64,000 bases of DNA, from positions 52,605-116,604 of the forward strand of contig CANNEE010000016.1 of NCBI GenBank assembly GCA_947503555.1. The letters run 5' to 3'. The notes under the pieces are model-generated. The model worked only from the letters and a program-made list of their open reading frames with translations, was not told the origin of the DNA and made no database searches. This DNA is from an uncultured Shewanella sp. Lineage in GTDB: Bacteria; Pseudomonadota; Gammaproteobacteria; Enterobacterales; Shewanellaceae. Shown one piece after another: positions 42,280 to 51,517 of the stretch. A program made the position numbers and the translations under genes. Position 1 is the stretch's first letter, and the number at the start of each line of letters is the position of its first letter.

Positions 42280-42673
42280 GGTTTTTCTCGTTGTTGGTGA
42301 CGGTTTGTTCTGGAATTTCTTGAGATTCAAGTAATAGCAGTTCGTCTTTGACTCTTACACCAATGAACTGACCACCTTCAATGACTTCCATTGTTTTACT
42401 GGCGACTTCGCCTTCAACAGTACCGTTGTTAGTGATTATCAATTTTTCGCAGCTCAACTTACCCTTGAAGAGGCCTGCGACTTTTAGTTCTTTACAGCGT
42501 AGCTCGCCTTCAATCAATCCACCTGCTTCAATGGTTAAGGTTTCCTGTGAAGACACTTTGCCATAAATTTCTCCGCCAATGAGAGTGTCACCCACAAAGG
42601 CTGTTTCTCCCGTGAGTCTTGTACCTGGTGCGATAAAATTTAGTTCTGTTTTTGTTTTGTTTCTTCCGAACAT
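42263..42673 (-). CDS. Bactofilin (polymer-forming cytoskeletal protein)
   Basis: A 136-residue bactofilin. After a short N-terminal tail (MFGRNKTKTELNFIAPGT) the domain forms regularly spaced glycine-rich beta-helix turns: GETAFVGDTLIGGEIYGKV, EAGGLIEGELRC, VAGLFKGKLSCEKLI and NGTVEGEVASKTMEV. These proteins polymerise into filaments at the membrane without nucleotides and guide cell-wall or stalk enzymes. Start at 42673 is favoured by GGAGG with proper spacing; the longer frame adds four residues. It stands as a single minus-strand gene. Confidence 0.9.
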   Translation of the reverse strand: MFGRNKTKTELNFIAPGTRLTGETAFVGDTLIGGEIYGKVSSQETLTIEAGGLIEGELRCKELKVAGLFKGKLSCEKLIITNNGTVEGEVASKTMEVIEGGQFIGVRVKDELLLLESQEIPEQTVTNNEKNLKSIA

Positions 42674-42757
42674 TCTTGCCTCCAACTATTTCGGCCAAGG
42701 AGAATCTTACCTTTAATTGTTACTCAAAAAAAGGATTAGTCTTTGACACTTTTAAAG

Positions 42758-43246
42758 TCAGATTTTTGGCAAGGTGATCGAGATAGCATTTGCTGGACAA
42801 GGTGCGACACAGGCACCACAGGCAGTACATTGGTCACTGAGAATTTCTGGGGTAGGTGGCTTACCTAGCGTCATGGTAAATTTTATAGCGCTTGCTTCAC
42901 AGGCATCTTTGCAGCTTTGGCACCAAATATTTTGGTTAACTAAACAAGTTTCTTGAATTTGGGCAAGATAGCTCCAAGGGGCTTGTTGAGTATCGTTAAA
43001 GGCGGCTTCTGGGCAGACGTCGACACATTGCTGACAAAAAGTACATTCATCATGTTTGAAGTTAAGCTCAGGAAAACCGCCATCACCACGAATAATTATA
43101 TTTGTTTCGCAAGCCGTAATGCATTTATCACAACGGGTACATATCTCAACGAAACTCTCTTCAACTTTACTCCAAGGCGGGCGAATCGCATTGGACTTTT
43201 TTCTACGGAATAGGTTTCGTCGGCCAGTATTAATACTTGATGTCAT
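42758..43246 (-). CDS. napF: NapF-type ferredoxin with four Cys clusters
   Basis: A cytoplasmic iron-sulfur protein of 162 residues linked to periplasmic nitrate reductase maturation or electron supply. Four cysteine groups are visible: CTRCDKCITAC, CTFCQQCVDVC with CP, CQSCKDAC and CTACGACVAPC. The N-terminal RRNLFRRKK recalls NapF. No napDAGHBC genes lie near, so this is a stand-alone copy; the nap operon would be elsewhere. It is followed on its strand by a T-poor gap and bactofilin. Confidence 0.85.
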   Translation of the reverse strand: MTSSINTGRRNLFRRKKSNAIRPPWSKVEESFVEICTRCDKCITACETNIIIRGDGGFPELNFKHDECTFCQQCVDVCPEAAFNDTQQAPWSYLAQIQETCLVNQNIWCQSCKDACEASAIKFTMTLGKPPTPEILSDQCTACGACVAPCPANAISITLPKI

Positions 43247-43277
43247 AAGGGATTGCTTATTGAAAGTCGCTATGGGC

Positions 43278-43310
43278 GAGTGTTGCAGTGGTTATTATCA
43301 TGCAACACTC
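43278..43310 (-). terminator. Stem-loop between galE and napF
   Basis: Perfect 10-base arms GAGTGTTGCA (43278-43287) and TGCAACACTC (43301-43310) around a 13-base loop, 20 bases after the galE stop on the minus strand. No clear T-run on either strand. Confidence 0.55.
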
Positions 43311-43329
43311 TTAATCAAATAGCTAGGCA

Positions 43330-44346
43330 CTAAGGAGTATGATAGCCATTAGGGTTTTTTGATTGCCAATTCCAGCTAGTTGCTGTCATATCTTCAAGGC
43401 TATATTCGGCTTTCCATCCTAACTCAGATAAGGCCTTGTGCGGATCGGCATAATATTCGGCAATATCTCCAGCTCTTCTTTCTGTTATCTGATATTTGAT
43501 AGAGCGCTTGGACGAATTTTCATAGGCTGCAACCATTTCGAGAACACTATAGCCTTGCCCTGTACCTAGGTTATAAGTGACTAAGCCTGAACCGGATGCT
43601 AATTTCTTTAAGGCCTTAAGGTGTCCTTTAGCTAAATCGACGACGTGAATATAATCTCTGACACCTGTGCCATCTTTGGTTGGATAGTCATTGCCAAATA
43701 CACTAAGCTGTTCACGCTTACCTACCGCAACTTGAGAGATAAAAGGCATCAGGTTATTGGGAATATCATTGGGATCTTCACCGATAAGGCCGCTCTCATG
43801 GGCGCCAACGGGATTAAAGTACCTTAAACGTGCGATGTTCCAACTGTTATCCGATTGATAGAGATCGGCTAAAATCTCTTCAACCATCAGCTTCGAACGT
43901 CCATAAGGATTGGTGGCTCCAGTGGGAAAGTCTTCAGTAATAGGTAAACTTGCGGGTTCTCCATAAACCGTTGCTGAAGAACTAAAGACTAAGTTTTTCA
44001 CCTGAAACTCTGCCATCACCTCACATAACACCATGGTGCCATTGACGTTATTCTCGTAATACTTAAGCGGCTTTTCAACCGACTCCCCAACAGCCTTGAG
44101 CCCTGCAAAGTGAATAACGCTATGGATCGGATGATCGGTAAATATCTTTTGTAAAATGGCTTTATTCAGCACATCACCTTGGTAAAAAATAACTTGTTTA
44201 CCAGTAATTTGCTCGACTCTAGCAAGTGCTTCTACGCAAGAGTTAGAAAGATTATCGATGACGATGACATCGTTACCTTCATTGAGTAATTCGACTAAGG
44301 TGTGGCTACCTATATAGCCCGCACCACCTGTAACAAGAACTGTCAT
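43330..44346 (-). CDS. galE: UDP-glucose 4-epimerase GalE
   Basis: Interconverts UDP-glucose and UDP-galactose with bound NAD, in the cytoplasm. The 338-residue protein has the Rossmann motif [17 protein letters not shown] at residues 4-20, [11 protein letters not shown] near 80-90, the catalytic [11 protein letters not shown] (Tyr-x3-Lys) near 149 and [12 protein letters not shown] near 178. It is preceded by galU with a 2-base gap, so the two are co-transcribed and together supply UDP-glucose and UDP-galactose, including for the surface polysaccharides of this window. Confidence 0.96.
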   Translation of the reverse strand: MTVLVTGGAGYIGSHTLVELLNEGNDVIVIDNLSNSCVEALARVEQITGKQVIFYQGDVLNKAILQKIFTDHPIHSVIHFAGLKAVGESVEKPLKYYENNVNGTMVLCEVMAEFQVKNLVFSSSATVYGEPASLPITEDFPTGATNPYGRSKLMVEEILADLYQSDNSWNIARLRYFNPVGAHESGLIGEDPNDIPNNLMPFISQVAVGKREQLSVFGNDYPTKDGTGVRDYIHVVDLAKGHLKALKKLASGSGLVTYNLGTGQGYSVLEMVAAYENSSKRSIKYQITERRAGDIAEYYADPHKALSELGWKAEYSLEDMTATSWNWQSKNPNGYHTP

Positions 44347-44348
44347 CT

Positions 44349-45266
44349 CTATTTTCCTTCGGTTAACTCTTTTGCCTTGGCGATAATATAGGCTGCAAAA
44401 TCTTCGCCTATCTCTTTGTGCCTAAGGGCATGCTCAACATTGGCTTGCATATAGCCTTGTTTATTGCCGCAATCATGACTCTTACCTTTCATATAGTAGG
44501 CATTTACCTGCTTTGATTCCATTAACATGGCAATCGCATCGGTAAGTTGGATTTCATCTCCTGCTCCTGCTGGGGTGCGTGCCAGTAGTGGCCAAATCTC
44601 TTTAGGTAAAATATAACGTCCTACCACGGCAAGGTTTGATGGCGCTTCATCACAAGCTGGTTTTTCTACTAGTTGTGCTAATGGAGCAGACTCTCCTGGC
44701 TGCATCGCCTGACCGTTTACATCGGCAATACCATATTGGTCGACTTTCTCTTGGGGAACCCCTTCCACCATGATTTGACCTGCCTCAGTCTTATTATAGA
44801 GCTTGACCATATCGGCCAAGTTCTCTTTTTTAAGATTGCAGCTGGCTTCGTCAATTAATACATCTGGTAGTAACACAGCAAAAGGCTCATTGCCGACAAC
44901 AGGCCTAGCACACAAGATTGCATGGCCTAATCCCTTAGCTTGAGATTGACGCACACTAATCACAGTGACGCCTGGAGGACAAATAGACTGCACTTCACTC
45001 AGTAGCTGTCGTTTAACTCGACTCTCTAATTGGGCTTCTAGCTCGAAACTGGTATCAAAGTGATTCTCAATGGAGTTTTTACTGGCATGGGTTACTAAAA
45101 CGATCTCTCTGATCCCAGCACTAATAGCTTCATTAACGACATATTGGATAAGCGGCTTATCGATCACTGGCAGCATCTCTTTAGGGATCGCCTTAGTAGC
45201 AGGTAGCATACGTGTGCCCAATCCGGCTACAGGAATAACGGCTTTTCTAATAAGTTGTTGTTTCAT
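44349..45266 (-). CDS. galU: UTP-glucose-1-phosphate uridylyltransferase GalU
   Basis: Makes UDP-glucose from UTP and glucose 1-phosphate. The 305-residue protein carries [21 protein letters not shown] near 10-30, then [25 protein letters not shown] near 118 and the LLPDVLIDE metal-binding strand near 131. It is the promoter-proximal gene of galU-galE. The upstream 358-base region is shared divergently with phhA. Confidence 0.96.
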   Translation of the reverse strand: MKQQLIRKAVIPVAGLGTRMLPATKAIPKEMLPVIDKPLIQYVVNEAISAGIREIVLVTHASKNSIENHFDTSFELEAQLESRVKRQLLSEVQSICPPGVTVISVRQSQAKGLGHAILCARPVVGNEPFAVLLPDVLIDEASCNLKKENLADMVKLYNKTEAGQIMVEGVPQEKVDQYGIADVNGQAMQPGESAPLAQLVEKPACDEAPSNLAVVGRYILPKEIWPLLARTPAGAGDEIQLTDAIAMLMESKQVNAYYMKGKSHDCGNKQGYMQANVEHALRHKEIGEDFAAYIIAKAKELTEGK

Positions 45267-45624
45267 TGGAATCCTTGTTGATACACAGTCTTAATTGCTA
45301 TTTTAAATCAGATTTGCTCAAAAGCTATCTGGAATCACTAATAAGTGGAAAGCAAACAACTTTTGCATGACGTCAGTTGTTTAATTTATCGGCTGAACCA
45401 TTGAACAAATAAAAGTATGGTGCGAGCTGATAATTTAGGTTGAGCATAATCTACTGAATTTAATGTAAATATCTTAAGTTGATGTTGAGTTAATTCGTAA
45501 TGTAACATTTTTCTTACACTTACCCCTCTCATTTACAACAATTAAAAACTGTGAACTGGTTAACAAAATTGCTTCTCTGGTTAAAGATGAGAAAGAGAAG
45601 AGTTGACGCAATAAGTGATAAAGA
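45267..45624. other. Divergent galU/phhA intergenic region
   Basis: About 358 AT-rich bases with no coding frame. It holds a TyrR-like box (45501-45518) on the phhA side and a palindrome TGACGTCA near 45369. Promoters for galU were not clearly seen. Confidence 0.55.
45501..45518. promoter_or_regulatory. TyrR-like box upstream of phhA
   Basis: TGTAAC-ATTTTT-CTTACA matches the TGTAAA-N6-TTTACA consensus at 10 of 12 half-site bases and is fully symmetric. It is about 107 bases upstream of phhA, whose tyrosine product is the ligand of TyrR encoded downstream. Confidence 0.6.
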
Positions 45625-46422
45625 ATGAGTAAACTAACCCAATATCAGGCGCGACAAGCAGATGATTCAGGTTTTATCAGTTATCCGAAAGATGAACATC
45701 AAACTTGGCAAGCACTGTATGAAAGACAAATAACTAATTTGCCAAACCGGGCGTGTAAAGAATATTTGCAAGGCATCGATGCGCTTAATTTACCCAGCGA
45801 TCGAATTCCCCAACTAGGAGAGATAGATAAAGTATTGCTCGATACTACGGGATGGAAAACCGCTGCAGTGCCTGCACTTATCTCTTTTGGACGTTTCTTT
45901 GAATTGCTCGCCAATAGAGAATTTCCCGTGGCGACATTTATTCGTAGCAAAGAAGAGTTTGACTATCTTCAGGAGCCAGATATTTTTCATGAGATATTTG
46001 GTCATTGTCCTTTGTTGACTAACCCTGCATTTGCTAATTTCTCCCATACCTATGGCAAATTAGGGTTAGCAGCGAGTAAAGAAGAGCGTGTATTTTTAGC
46101 CAGACTTTATTGGTTTACAGTGGAATTTGGCTTAGTGAAAGCACAAAACCAATCCTTGGAGATATATGGTGGCGGTATACTAAGCTCCCCTGGAGAAACC
46201 CTATACTGCATGGGAGATGTACCAGAGCGTAAGCCGTTTGAACTGCTCGATGTACTAAGAACTCCCTACAGGATCGATATTATGCAGCCAATTTACTATG
46301 TTATCGATAGCATCGATTTTCTAGATGAAATAGCGCGTATGGATATCATGGCTGCGGTACATGAAGCTCAGCGATTAGGCTTATTTGCTCCGCAATTTGC
46401 GCCAAAAGAAAAGGCAAGCTAA
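45625..46422 (+). CDS. phhA: Phenylalanine 4-monooxygenase
   Basis: Iron- and tetrahydropterin-dependent hydroxylase that turns phenylalanine into tyrosine. The 265-residue catalytic-only form has the iron ligands in DIFHEIFGHCPLL (residues about 111-123) plus a Glu in WFTVEFGLV near 156-164, and GGGILSSPGET near 181. No N-terminal ACT regulatory domain is present, as usual in bacteria. It heads the phhA-phhB-tyrR cluster, with a TyrR-like box upstream. A GATAAAG-like site precedes the ATG. Confidence 0.95.
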   Translation: MSKLTQYQARQADDSGFISYPKDEHQTWQALYERQITNLPNRACKEYLQGIDALNLPSDRIPQLGEIDKVLLDTTGWKTAAVPALISFGRFFELLANREFPVATFIRSKEEFDYLQEPDIFHEIFGHCPLLTNPAFANFSHTYGKLGLAASKEERVFLARLYWFTVEFGLVKAQNQSLEIYGGGILSSPGETLYCMGDVPERKPFELLDVLRTPYRIDIMQPIYYVIDSIDFLDEIARMDIMAAVHEAQRLGLFAPQFAPKEKAS

Positions 46423-46491
46423 TAGCTTGAATTGAATATAAAAGATTAGGGCGCGCCCTAGTTATAACTAAAATTAAAACAAGGAGTTACT

Positions 46492-46833
46492 ATGACAGAA
46501 TTAGCCCAAATGAAGTGTGAGGCTTGTCAAGCAGATGCACCTAAGGTATCGGAGTCTGAGCTTGCAGATTTGATTCGACTTATTCCTGATTGGGGAGTTG
46601 AAGTACGCGATGGCATTATGCAATTAGAGCGAGTTTATAAGTTTAAGAACTTTAAGTTGGCTATGGAGTTTACCAACAAATTAGCAGATTTAGCTGAAGA
46701 AGAGTTCCACCATCCTGGTATTTTAACTGAGTGGGGAAAAGTGACAGTGACTTGGTGGTCTCATTCCATCAAAGGTCTTCACCGTAATGATTTTATTATG
46801 GCTGCCAAGACAGACCAGTTGCTAAATGGATAA
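46492..46833 (+). CDS. phhB: Pterin-4a-carbinolamine dehydratase
   Basis: Regenerates the pterin cofactor used by PhhA. The 113-residue protein shows the family pattern [20 protein letters not shown] with the two histidines, then [20 protein letters not shown] precedes the ATG. It is 69 bases after phhA and likely co-transcribed, as in Pseudomonas. A long stem-loop follows before tyrR. Confidence 0.94.
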   Translation: MTELAQMKCEACQADAPKVSESELADLIRLIPDWGVEVRDGIMQLERVYKFKNFKLAMEFTNKLADLAEEEFHHPGILTEWGKVTVTWWSHSIKGLHRNDFIMAAKTDQLLNG

Positions 46834-46842
46834 TAGTCTATT

Positions 46843-46879
46843 AATTTCAACCTATTAGCTGCGCTACTAGGTTGAAATT
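46843..46879 (+). terminator. Long stem-loop between phhB and tyrR
   Basis: Perfect 12-base arms AATTTCAACCTA (46843-46854) and TAGGTTGAAATT (46868-46879) around a 13-base loop, 9 bases after phhB. A T-run is absent, so it may be a partial terminator or a processing/stability element. Confidence 0.6.
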
Positions 46880-46990
46880 GCCTCTGATTGTGGTTTTAAG
46901 TGTAAACAAGACTTGCCACATGGATAAGAACCTTCTAACGTATAGCCAAATAAATCCCAATAATTCAAATTAATAACAAGGGAAGGCGGT

Positions 46991-48529
46991 ATGCGCTTGG
47001 AAGTAAGTTGTCAGGACAGGGTGGGACTGGCAAAAGATATTTTAGTTGTGTTAGAACGTTATGGCATTAACTTGATTGCTATTGATGCCAGTAATCAGGG
47101 GTTTCTATTCCTTCAATTTGCCGAAATTAGCTTTGATACCTTAAGTGAGTTGATGCCTCAAATTCGTAAGGTTGAAAGCGTCCACGATGTACGCACCGTG
47201 TCATTCATGCCTTCAGAGCAAGAGCACTATGCCCTAAAAACCTTGCTTAAGACCCTGCCAGATTCAGTTTTTTCTATCGATGTTAAAGCAAGAATTCGTA
47301 TTGTAAATGAATCCGCACTCTTAACATTGAATATGCAAGAACACGAAGTGTTGGATGAATCACTAAACCATTGGGTACAAGGTTTTAACTTTGGTCGTTG
47401 GTTAGGTGAGCCTCAGGTATTAGCACAGGCAACACGGGTGAGTATAGGTCAAAGCGAATATCTTGCCGAAATGCTACCTATCTATTTGCCCGACGATGAT
47501 GGTCAAGAGATTCTGGTTGGTGCTGTTGTATCGCTAAAATCGCCAGCCCGAGTAGGTAAACAGTTTAATGCTTTACAGAATCAGACTACGGGTTTTGATA
47601 ATGTACTGGCCGTTAGTGACAAGATGAAAGAGGTGCTAGAGAAAGCTAAGCGCCTCGCTCAGTTGGATGCGCCACTGCTGATTACTGGTGAGACAGGTAC
47701 AGGTAAAGAGCTGATGGCCAGAGCGTGTCATGATGCGAGTATGCGCCGCGAGCACCCATTTATTGCGATTAACTGTGCAGCTATGCCTGATAGCGCCGCC
47801 GAAGAAGAGTTATTTGGTTATGTCAGTCAGGGTGAGGTCGTTAAGCGAGGCCTGTTTGAAGAAGCCCAAGGTGGCACCATCTTTCTTGATGAGGTGGCAG
47901 AGTTATCATTTGCCGCTCAGGGCAAATTACTGCGTATGTTGCAAGATGGCTGTTACCGTCGTTTGGGTGGAGATAAAGAGATTCGAGCCGATGTACGTAT
48001 TATCTGTTCGACGCAAAATAACTTGGCCGAATTATGTCAAAAGGGAGAGTTTAGGGAAGATCTTTATTATCGCATTCACGTATTGAGTTTTCATATGCCT
48101 GCATTAAGGGAACGCAGAGTGGATGTTATTCCCCTGACAGAGATGTTTCTTGAACACTATAGCCAGCAATTATCCAGCTCTATGAGACGGATATCGGCTA
48201 AGTGTCGTGATCACCTGATGACCTATGCGTGGCCTGGTAATGTGCGCCAACTTAAAAATGCGGTATTTAGAGCCGTATCTATGTGGGATGGCGAAACAGA
48301 GCTCACGGCAGAACAGTTAAAATTACCTCCTTATGCCGAAGGTTTTGGCTACTTCGACGATGAGTTTGAAGGAACCTTAGATAGTGCCATGAAAGAGTTC
48401 GAGTCCGGCATTTTAAGGCGATTATATCCGGCTTACCCTAGTACTAGGCAGCTAGCCAAAAAACTCGGAGTATCCCACACCGCTATCGCGAACAAGCTCA
48501 GGGATTACAAAATTACCAAAAAAGATTAA
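46991..48529 (+). CDS. tyrR: Aromatic amino acid transcriptional regulator TyrR
   Basis: A 512-residue regulator with an N-terminal ACT domain (VSCQDRVGLAKDILVVLERYG), a PAS domain (about 75-190), an AAA+ domain with Walker A TGETGTGKELMAR near 231 and FLDEVAELS, and a C-terminal helix-turn-helix (TRQLAKKLGVSHTAIANKL). The sigma-54 contact loop GAFTGA is replaced by a stretch with YVSQGEVVKRG, as in E. coli TyrR, so it acts with sigma-70. GGGAAGG precedes the ATG. It probably controls the flanking phhAB and fumarylacetoacetase genes through the TyrR-like boxes seen at 45501 and 48544. Confidence 0.95.
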   Translation: MRLEVSCQDRVGLAKDILVVLERYGINLIAIDASNQGFLFLQFAEISFDTLSELMPQIRKVESVHDVRTVSFMPSEQEHYALKTLLKTLPDSVFSIDVKARIRIVNESALLTLNMQEHEVLDESLNHWVQGFNFGRWLGEPQVLAQATRVSIGQSEYLAEMLPIYLPDDDGQEILVGAVVSLKSPARVGKQFNALQNQTTGFDNVLAVSDKMKEVLEKAKRLAQLDAPLLITGETGTGKELMARACHDASMRREHPFIAINCAAMPDSAAEEELFGYVSQGEVVKRGLFEEAQGGTIFLDEVAELSFAAQGKLLRMLQDGCYRRLGGDKEIRADVRIICSTQNNLAELCQKGEFREDLYYRIHVLSFHMPALRERRVDVIPLTEMFLEHYSQQLSSSMRRISAKCRDHLMTYAWPGNVRQLKNAVFRAVSMWDGETELTAEQLKLPPYAEGFGYFDDEFEGTLDSAMKEFESGILRRLYPAYPSTRQLAKKLGVSHTAIANKLRDYKITKKD

Positions 48530-48543
48530 GTCACCTTGATTGA

Positions 48544-48561
48544 CGTAAAAATATATTTACG
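48544..48561. promoter_or_regulatory. TyrR-like box upstream of the fumarylacetoacetase gene
   Basis: CGTAAA-AATATA-TTTACG is a perfect palindrome with half-sites one base from the TGTAAA-N6-TTTACA consensus. It lies between tyrR and the fumarylacetoacetase gene, about 130 bases before the latter. Confidence 0.68.
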
Positions 48562-48584
48562 GATTAGCCATTTTGCTGTCAGAG

Positions 48585-48600
48585 TGTGATTTGTGTCACG
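48585..48600. promoter_or_regulatory. CRP-like binding site
   Basis: TGTGA-TTTGTG-TCACG matches the CRP consensus TGTGA-N6-TCACA except for the last base. It is about 90 bases before the fumarylacetoacetase start and 24 bases after the TyrR-like box, suggesting catabolite control of tyrosine breakdown. Confidence 0.65.
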
Positions 48601-48689
48601 CTCTGCTGGTGTTCATGTTTGTAGTAGTATTCAGTCATCAACCTATTAAACACAGACAGATAGATTTCGAATTCTGACCGGGAGAAAGT

Positions 48690-49676
48690 ATGAAACTAGC
48701 CACCTATAATAACGGTCGCCGTGACGGCCAATTAATGCTAGTCAACAGGGACCTTACTAAGGCGGTGGCGGTACCTGCCATTGCTAATACTATGCAAGAA
48801 TTATTGGACTCTTGGGATCTATTAGAGCCTCAACTTAAAGAGTTGTATGAAGCGCTTAATGAGGGCATGTTAGATAACGCTGTCGATTTTGATCAAACGA
48901 AATGCCATAGCCCGTTACCTCGAGCTTATCAATGGGCTGATGGTAGTGCCTATGTCAATCATGTTGAGCTGGTAAGAAAGGCGCGTGGTGCAGAAATGCC
49001 AGAGAGCTTCTGGACAGATCCTCTGGTTTATCAAGGTGGCTCAGATTGCTTCATTCCACCTCAAGCTGATATTCCCCTAGCAAGTGAAGATTGGGGTATC
49101 GATTTTGAATCTGAAATTGCCGTGATTACCGATGATGTCCCTATGGGAGTCAGTGTTGACGCCGCTGCCAATCATATTAAGTTACTGATGCTAGTTAATG
49201 ATGTCTCTCTGCGTAACTTAATTCCTGGTGAGTTAGCTAAAGGCTTTGGTTTCTTCCAGTCTAAGCCATCGAGCAGCTTCTCGCCTGTGGCCATTACGCC
49301 TGATGAGTTAGGGGACAAGTGGCAAGAGACTAAGGTACATTTGCCATTAGTGACTCATTTAAATGATGAATTATTTGGCAAACCAAATGCTGGTGTTGAT
49401 ATGACCTTTAATTTTGCACAGCTGGTTTCTCACGTCGCTAAGTCGCGTCCTATGGGAGCGGGTGCCATTGTTGGTTCGGGTACTATCTCTAACTATGATC
49501 GCAGCGCCGGTTCTAGCTGTCTTGCCGAGAAGCGTATGTTAGAAACCATAGCCGACGGTAAGCCTAGTACCTCCTTTATGGGCTTTGGTGACAAGGTACG
49601 TATTGAGATGTTTGATGATAATGGCGCCAGTATCTTTGGCACCATAGATCAAACGGTAGTGGAATATAAAGGCTAA
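48690..49676 (+). CDS. Fumarylacetoacetate hydrolase family protein
   Basis: Last step of tyrosine and homogentisate breakdown: splits fumarylacetoacetate to fumarate and acetoacetate. The 328-residue protein shows FVN-type motif SAYVNHVELVRKARG near 86-100, the metal-binding FESEIAVI near 130, and SHVAKSRPMGAGAIVGSGTI near 249 with GSSCLAEKRM. GGGAGAAAG precedes the ATG. Next to maiA this role is likely, though many FAH-fold enzymes act on other substrates. hmgA and hpd, needed for earlier steps, are not in this window. Confidence 0.88.
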   Translation: MKLATYNNGRRDGQLMLVNRDLTKAVAVPAIANTMQELLDSWDLLEPQLKELYEALNEGMLDNAVDFDQTKCHSPLPRAYQWADGSAYVNHVELVRKARGAEMPESFWTDPLVYQGGSDCFIPPQADIPLASEDWGIDFESEIAVITDDVPMGVSVDAAANHIKLLMLVNDVSLRNLIPGELAKGFGFFQSKPSSSFSPVAITPDELGDKWQETKVHLPLVTHLNDELFGKPNAGVDMTFNFAQLVSHVAKSRPMGAGAIVGSGTISNYDRSAGSSCLAEKRMLETIADGKPSTSFMGFGDKVRIEMFDDNGASIFGTIDQTVVEYKG

Positions 49677-49704
49677 GATAGCGTCTTAGTGGAGCATCTA
49701 AAAG

Positions 49705-49730
49705 AGCAGGGTAAGTGTCCTGCTTTTTTT
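49705..49730 (+). terminator. Intrinsic terminator between the FAH gene and maiA
   Basis: AGCAGG and CCTGCT arms around an 8-base loop followed by a 7-base T-run. It ends 28 bases before the chosen maiA start and would reduce or stop read-through from the upstream gene. Confidence 0.8.
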
Positions 49731-49758
49731 GTTTATGACAGAGCAAAAGGATAACAAG

Positions 49759-50415
49759 ATGAAGTTGTATGGATACTGGCGTTCCAGTGCTGCTTATCGG
49801 GTGCGTATCGCCTTAAATTTGAAACAACTTAATGCTGAACAGGTTTCTATTCACCTTGTTAAAGAGGGCGGACAGCAACACAGCGAGTTTTTTGCCAATT
49901 TAAACCCTCAAGAGTTAGTGCCAGCCTTGACTGTCGATGATAATGAAGGGCATGAGCAAGTGCTCACTCAGTCACTGGCTATTTTAGAGTTTTTAGATGA
50001 GCAGTATTCAGACTTACCTTTGTTACCAACGGACCCCTTTGCAAAAGCTAAGGTTAGGGCGCTAGCTCAGTCGATAGCTTGTGAAATTCATCCCTTGAAC
50101 AACCTAAGGGTTTTGCAGCATTTAACCAATGAACTCAAACTTGATGAGCAGGCTAAAAATGCTTGGTATCAGCATTGGGTCGTAACTGGCTTTGATGCGC
50201 TAGAGCAAACGTTAGAAAGAACCTCGGGTCAGTACTGCTTTGGGGATACGGTTACCATGGCGGATATCTGTTTAGTACCTCAAGTGTATAATGCACTGCG
50301 GTTTAAGGTGGATTTGGCCGCCTATCCAAATATTGTGAGAGTGTGGCAAAACTGCAATGCATTGCCAGCCTTTGCCAATGCAGCGCCAGAAGCTCAAGCG
50401 GATGCGGTGAACTAG
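49759..50415 (+). CDS. maiA: Maleylacetoacetate isomerase (zeta-class GST)
   Basis: Glutathione-dependent cis-trans isomerase converting maleylacetoacetate to fumarylacetoacetate. The 218-residue protein has the N-terminal motif YWRSSAAYRVRIALNLK with the active-site serines, NPQELVPAL near 55, the SQSLAILEFLDE glutathione-binding stretch near 71-82, and a helical C-terminal domain with GDTVTMADICLVPQVYNA. Start chosen at 49759 (AAAGGAT site, homology start); longer frames begin at 49729 or 49735 inside or next to the terminator. Linked to the fumarylacetoacetase gene in pathway and position. Confidence 0.9.
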   Translation: MKLYGYWRSSAAYRVRIALNLKQLNAEQVSIHLVKEGGQQHSEFFANLNPQELVPALTVDDNEGHEQVLTQSLAILEFLDEQYSDLPLLPTDPFAKAKVRALAQSIACEIHPLNNLRVLQHLTNELKLDEQAKNAWYQHWVVTGFDALEQTLERTSGQYCFGDTVTMADICLVPQVYNALRFKVDLAAYPNIVRVWQNCNALPAFANAAPEAQADAVN

Positions 50416-50475
50416 ACAGTTTGTTGATTCTTAAATTGCCTTAGTGCAAAAATGACCATTCAAGAACAACAGGAG

Positions 50476-51357
50476 CTAGACACTTGCAACCAGAAACTCC
50501 ATAAATGCACGGTCGGCTCGGCTAAGTGGTCGAGCTTTTTTCCAAGCTATATGAAGGTCGATATAAACAGCAGGCTCAAAGGGCTTAGCTAAAATCTTAT
50601 CTCCCGACTCGATTACCATCTCTAGCACGCTGCTAATGGCAAAACCTTGGGCCACTATCTGTTTAATTAAGTGGGTAAGGTTAGTTTCAAAAGCGATATT
50701 TAACTCTCTATTCAGTGCCTTGGACTCTTTAATTAGCCAATCACGGTGAAAATAGCCACTCTTAAATATCACTACTTCATGCTCAATAAATTGTGCAAGT
50801 GTGACCGAGTCAAGGGAAGCTAGGGTGTGTTCTTGTCCTACGGCGACCACCATTTGTTCGTGAACTAGCAGCCGTGATTCAAATTCATCGTCTAGATCTT
50901 CTGCACTGACAATGGCGATATCAACTTCCTCGTTTTTCAGCATCTTGACTGTGTCTTTGGTGCCCGCTTCAAACAGTGAAAGTTTTAAATTTGGGTATTG
51001 ATGCTTAAATGCCATTAATCGTGAGGGGAGGTAGTAGGAACCAAGCATACCTGGTACTGCAATTCGTACTTGGCCTTGGCTATAGTTGGCCATGGCCTGT
51101 AATTGAGCTTTGGCTTGGGTCAGTTGTTGATTGATGATTTTTGCATGTTGGTGCAGCGCTTCCCCTTCTGCGGTTAAGCGAACTTTTCGTTTGGGTTGCT
51201 GGCTATGGCGATCGACTAAGGTGACCCCCAGTTCTTGCTCTAAGCGCATAATACTTTGGCTCAATGCAGGTTGAGCAATATGCAATTGCTTGGCGGCTAG
51301 AGTGAAGCTACCTGCGGTTGCCAAGGCATCTAAGTATTTTAATTGACGTATATCCAT
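50476..51357 (-). CDS. LysR-family transcriptional regulator
   Basis: A 293-residue LysR regulator: winged helix-turn-helix at the N-terminus (DIRQLKYLDALATAGSFTLAAKQLHIAQPALSQSI, read in parts ATAGSFTLAAKQL and AQPALSQSIMRLE) and a C-terminal substrate-binding domain from about 88 (QVRIAVPGMLGSYYLP). It is divergent from the MFS gene at 51518 with a 160-base gap, which suggests that it controls that transporter. The arrangement resembles E. coli ynfL/ynfM. The effector is unknown. An adjacent GTG at 51360 is an alternative start. Confidence 0.9.
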   Translation of the reverse strand: MDIRQLKYLDALATAGSFTLAAKQLHIAQPALSQSIMRLEQELGVTLVDRHSQQPKRKVRLTAEGEALHQHAKIINQQLTQAKAQLQAMANYSQGQVRIAVPGMLGSYYLPSRLMAFKHQYPNLKLSLFEAGTKDTVKMLKNEEVDIAIVSAEDLDDEFESRLLVHEQMVVAVGQEHTLASLDSVTLAQFIEHEVVIFKSGYFHRDWLIKESKALNRELNIAFETNLTHLIKQIVAQGFAISSVLEMVIESGDKILAKPFEPAVYIDLHIAWKKARPLSRADRAFMEFLVASV

Positions 51358-51517
51358 CACTTTTCACCATCATAGTTGGCATCTAGCACAATTAAGCATG
51401 ATGTTGAGCGTTACTTCCATAACATTAATCAATAAATTTGATAATAAATATATATTATTGTTATGCACTTGGCCTTGGTATGCTTTTTACTAACTTGAAT
51501 CAGGGTTAATTAGCGTT

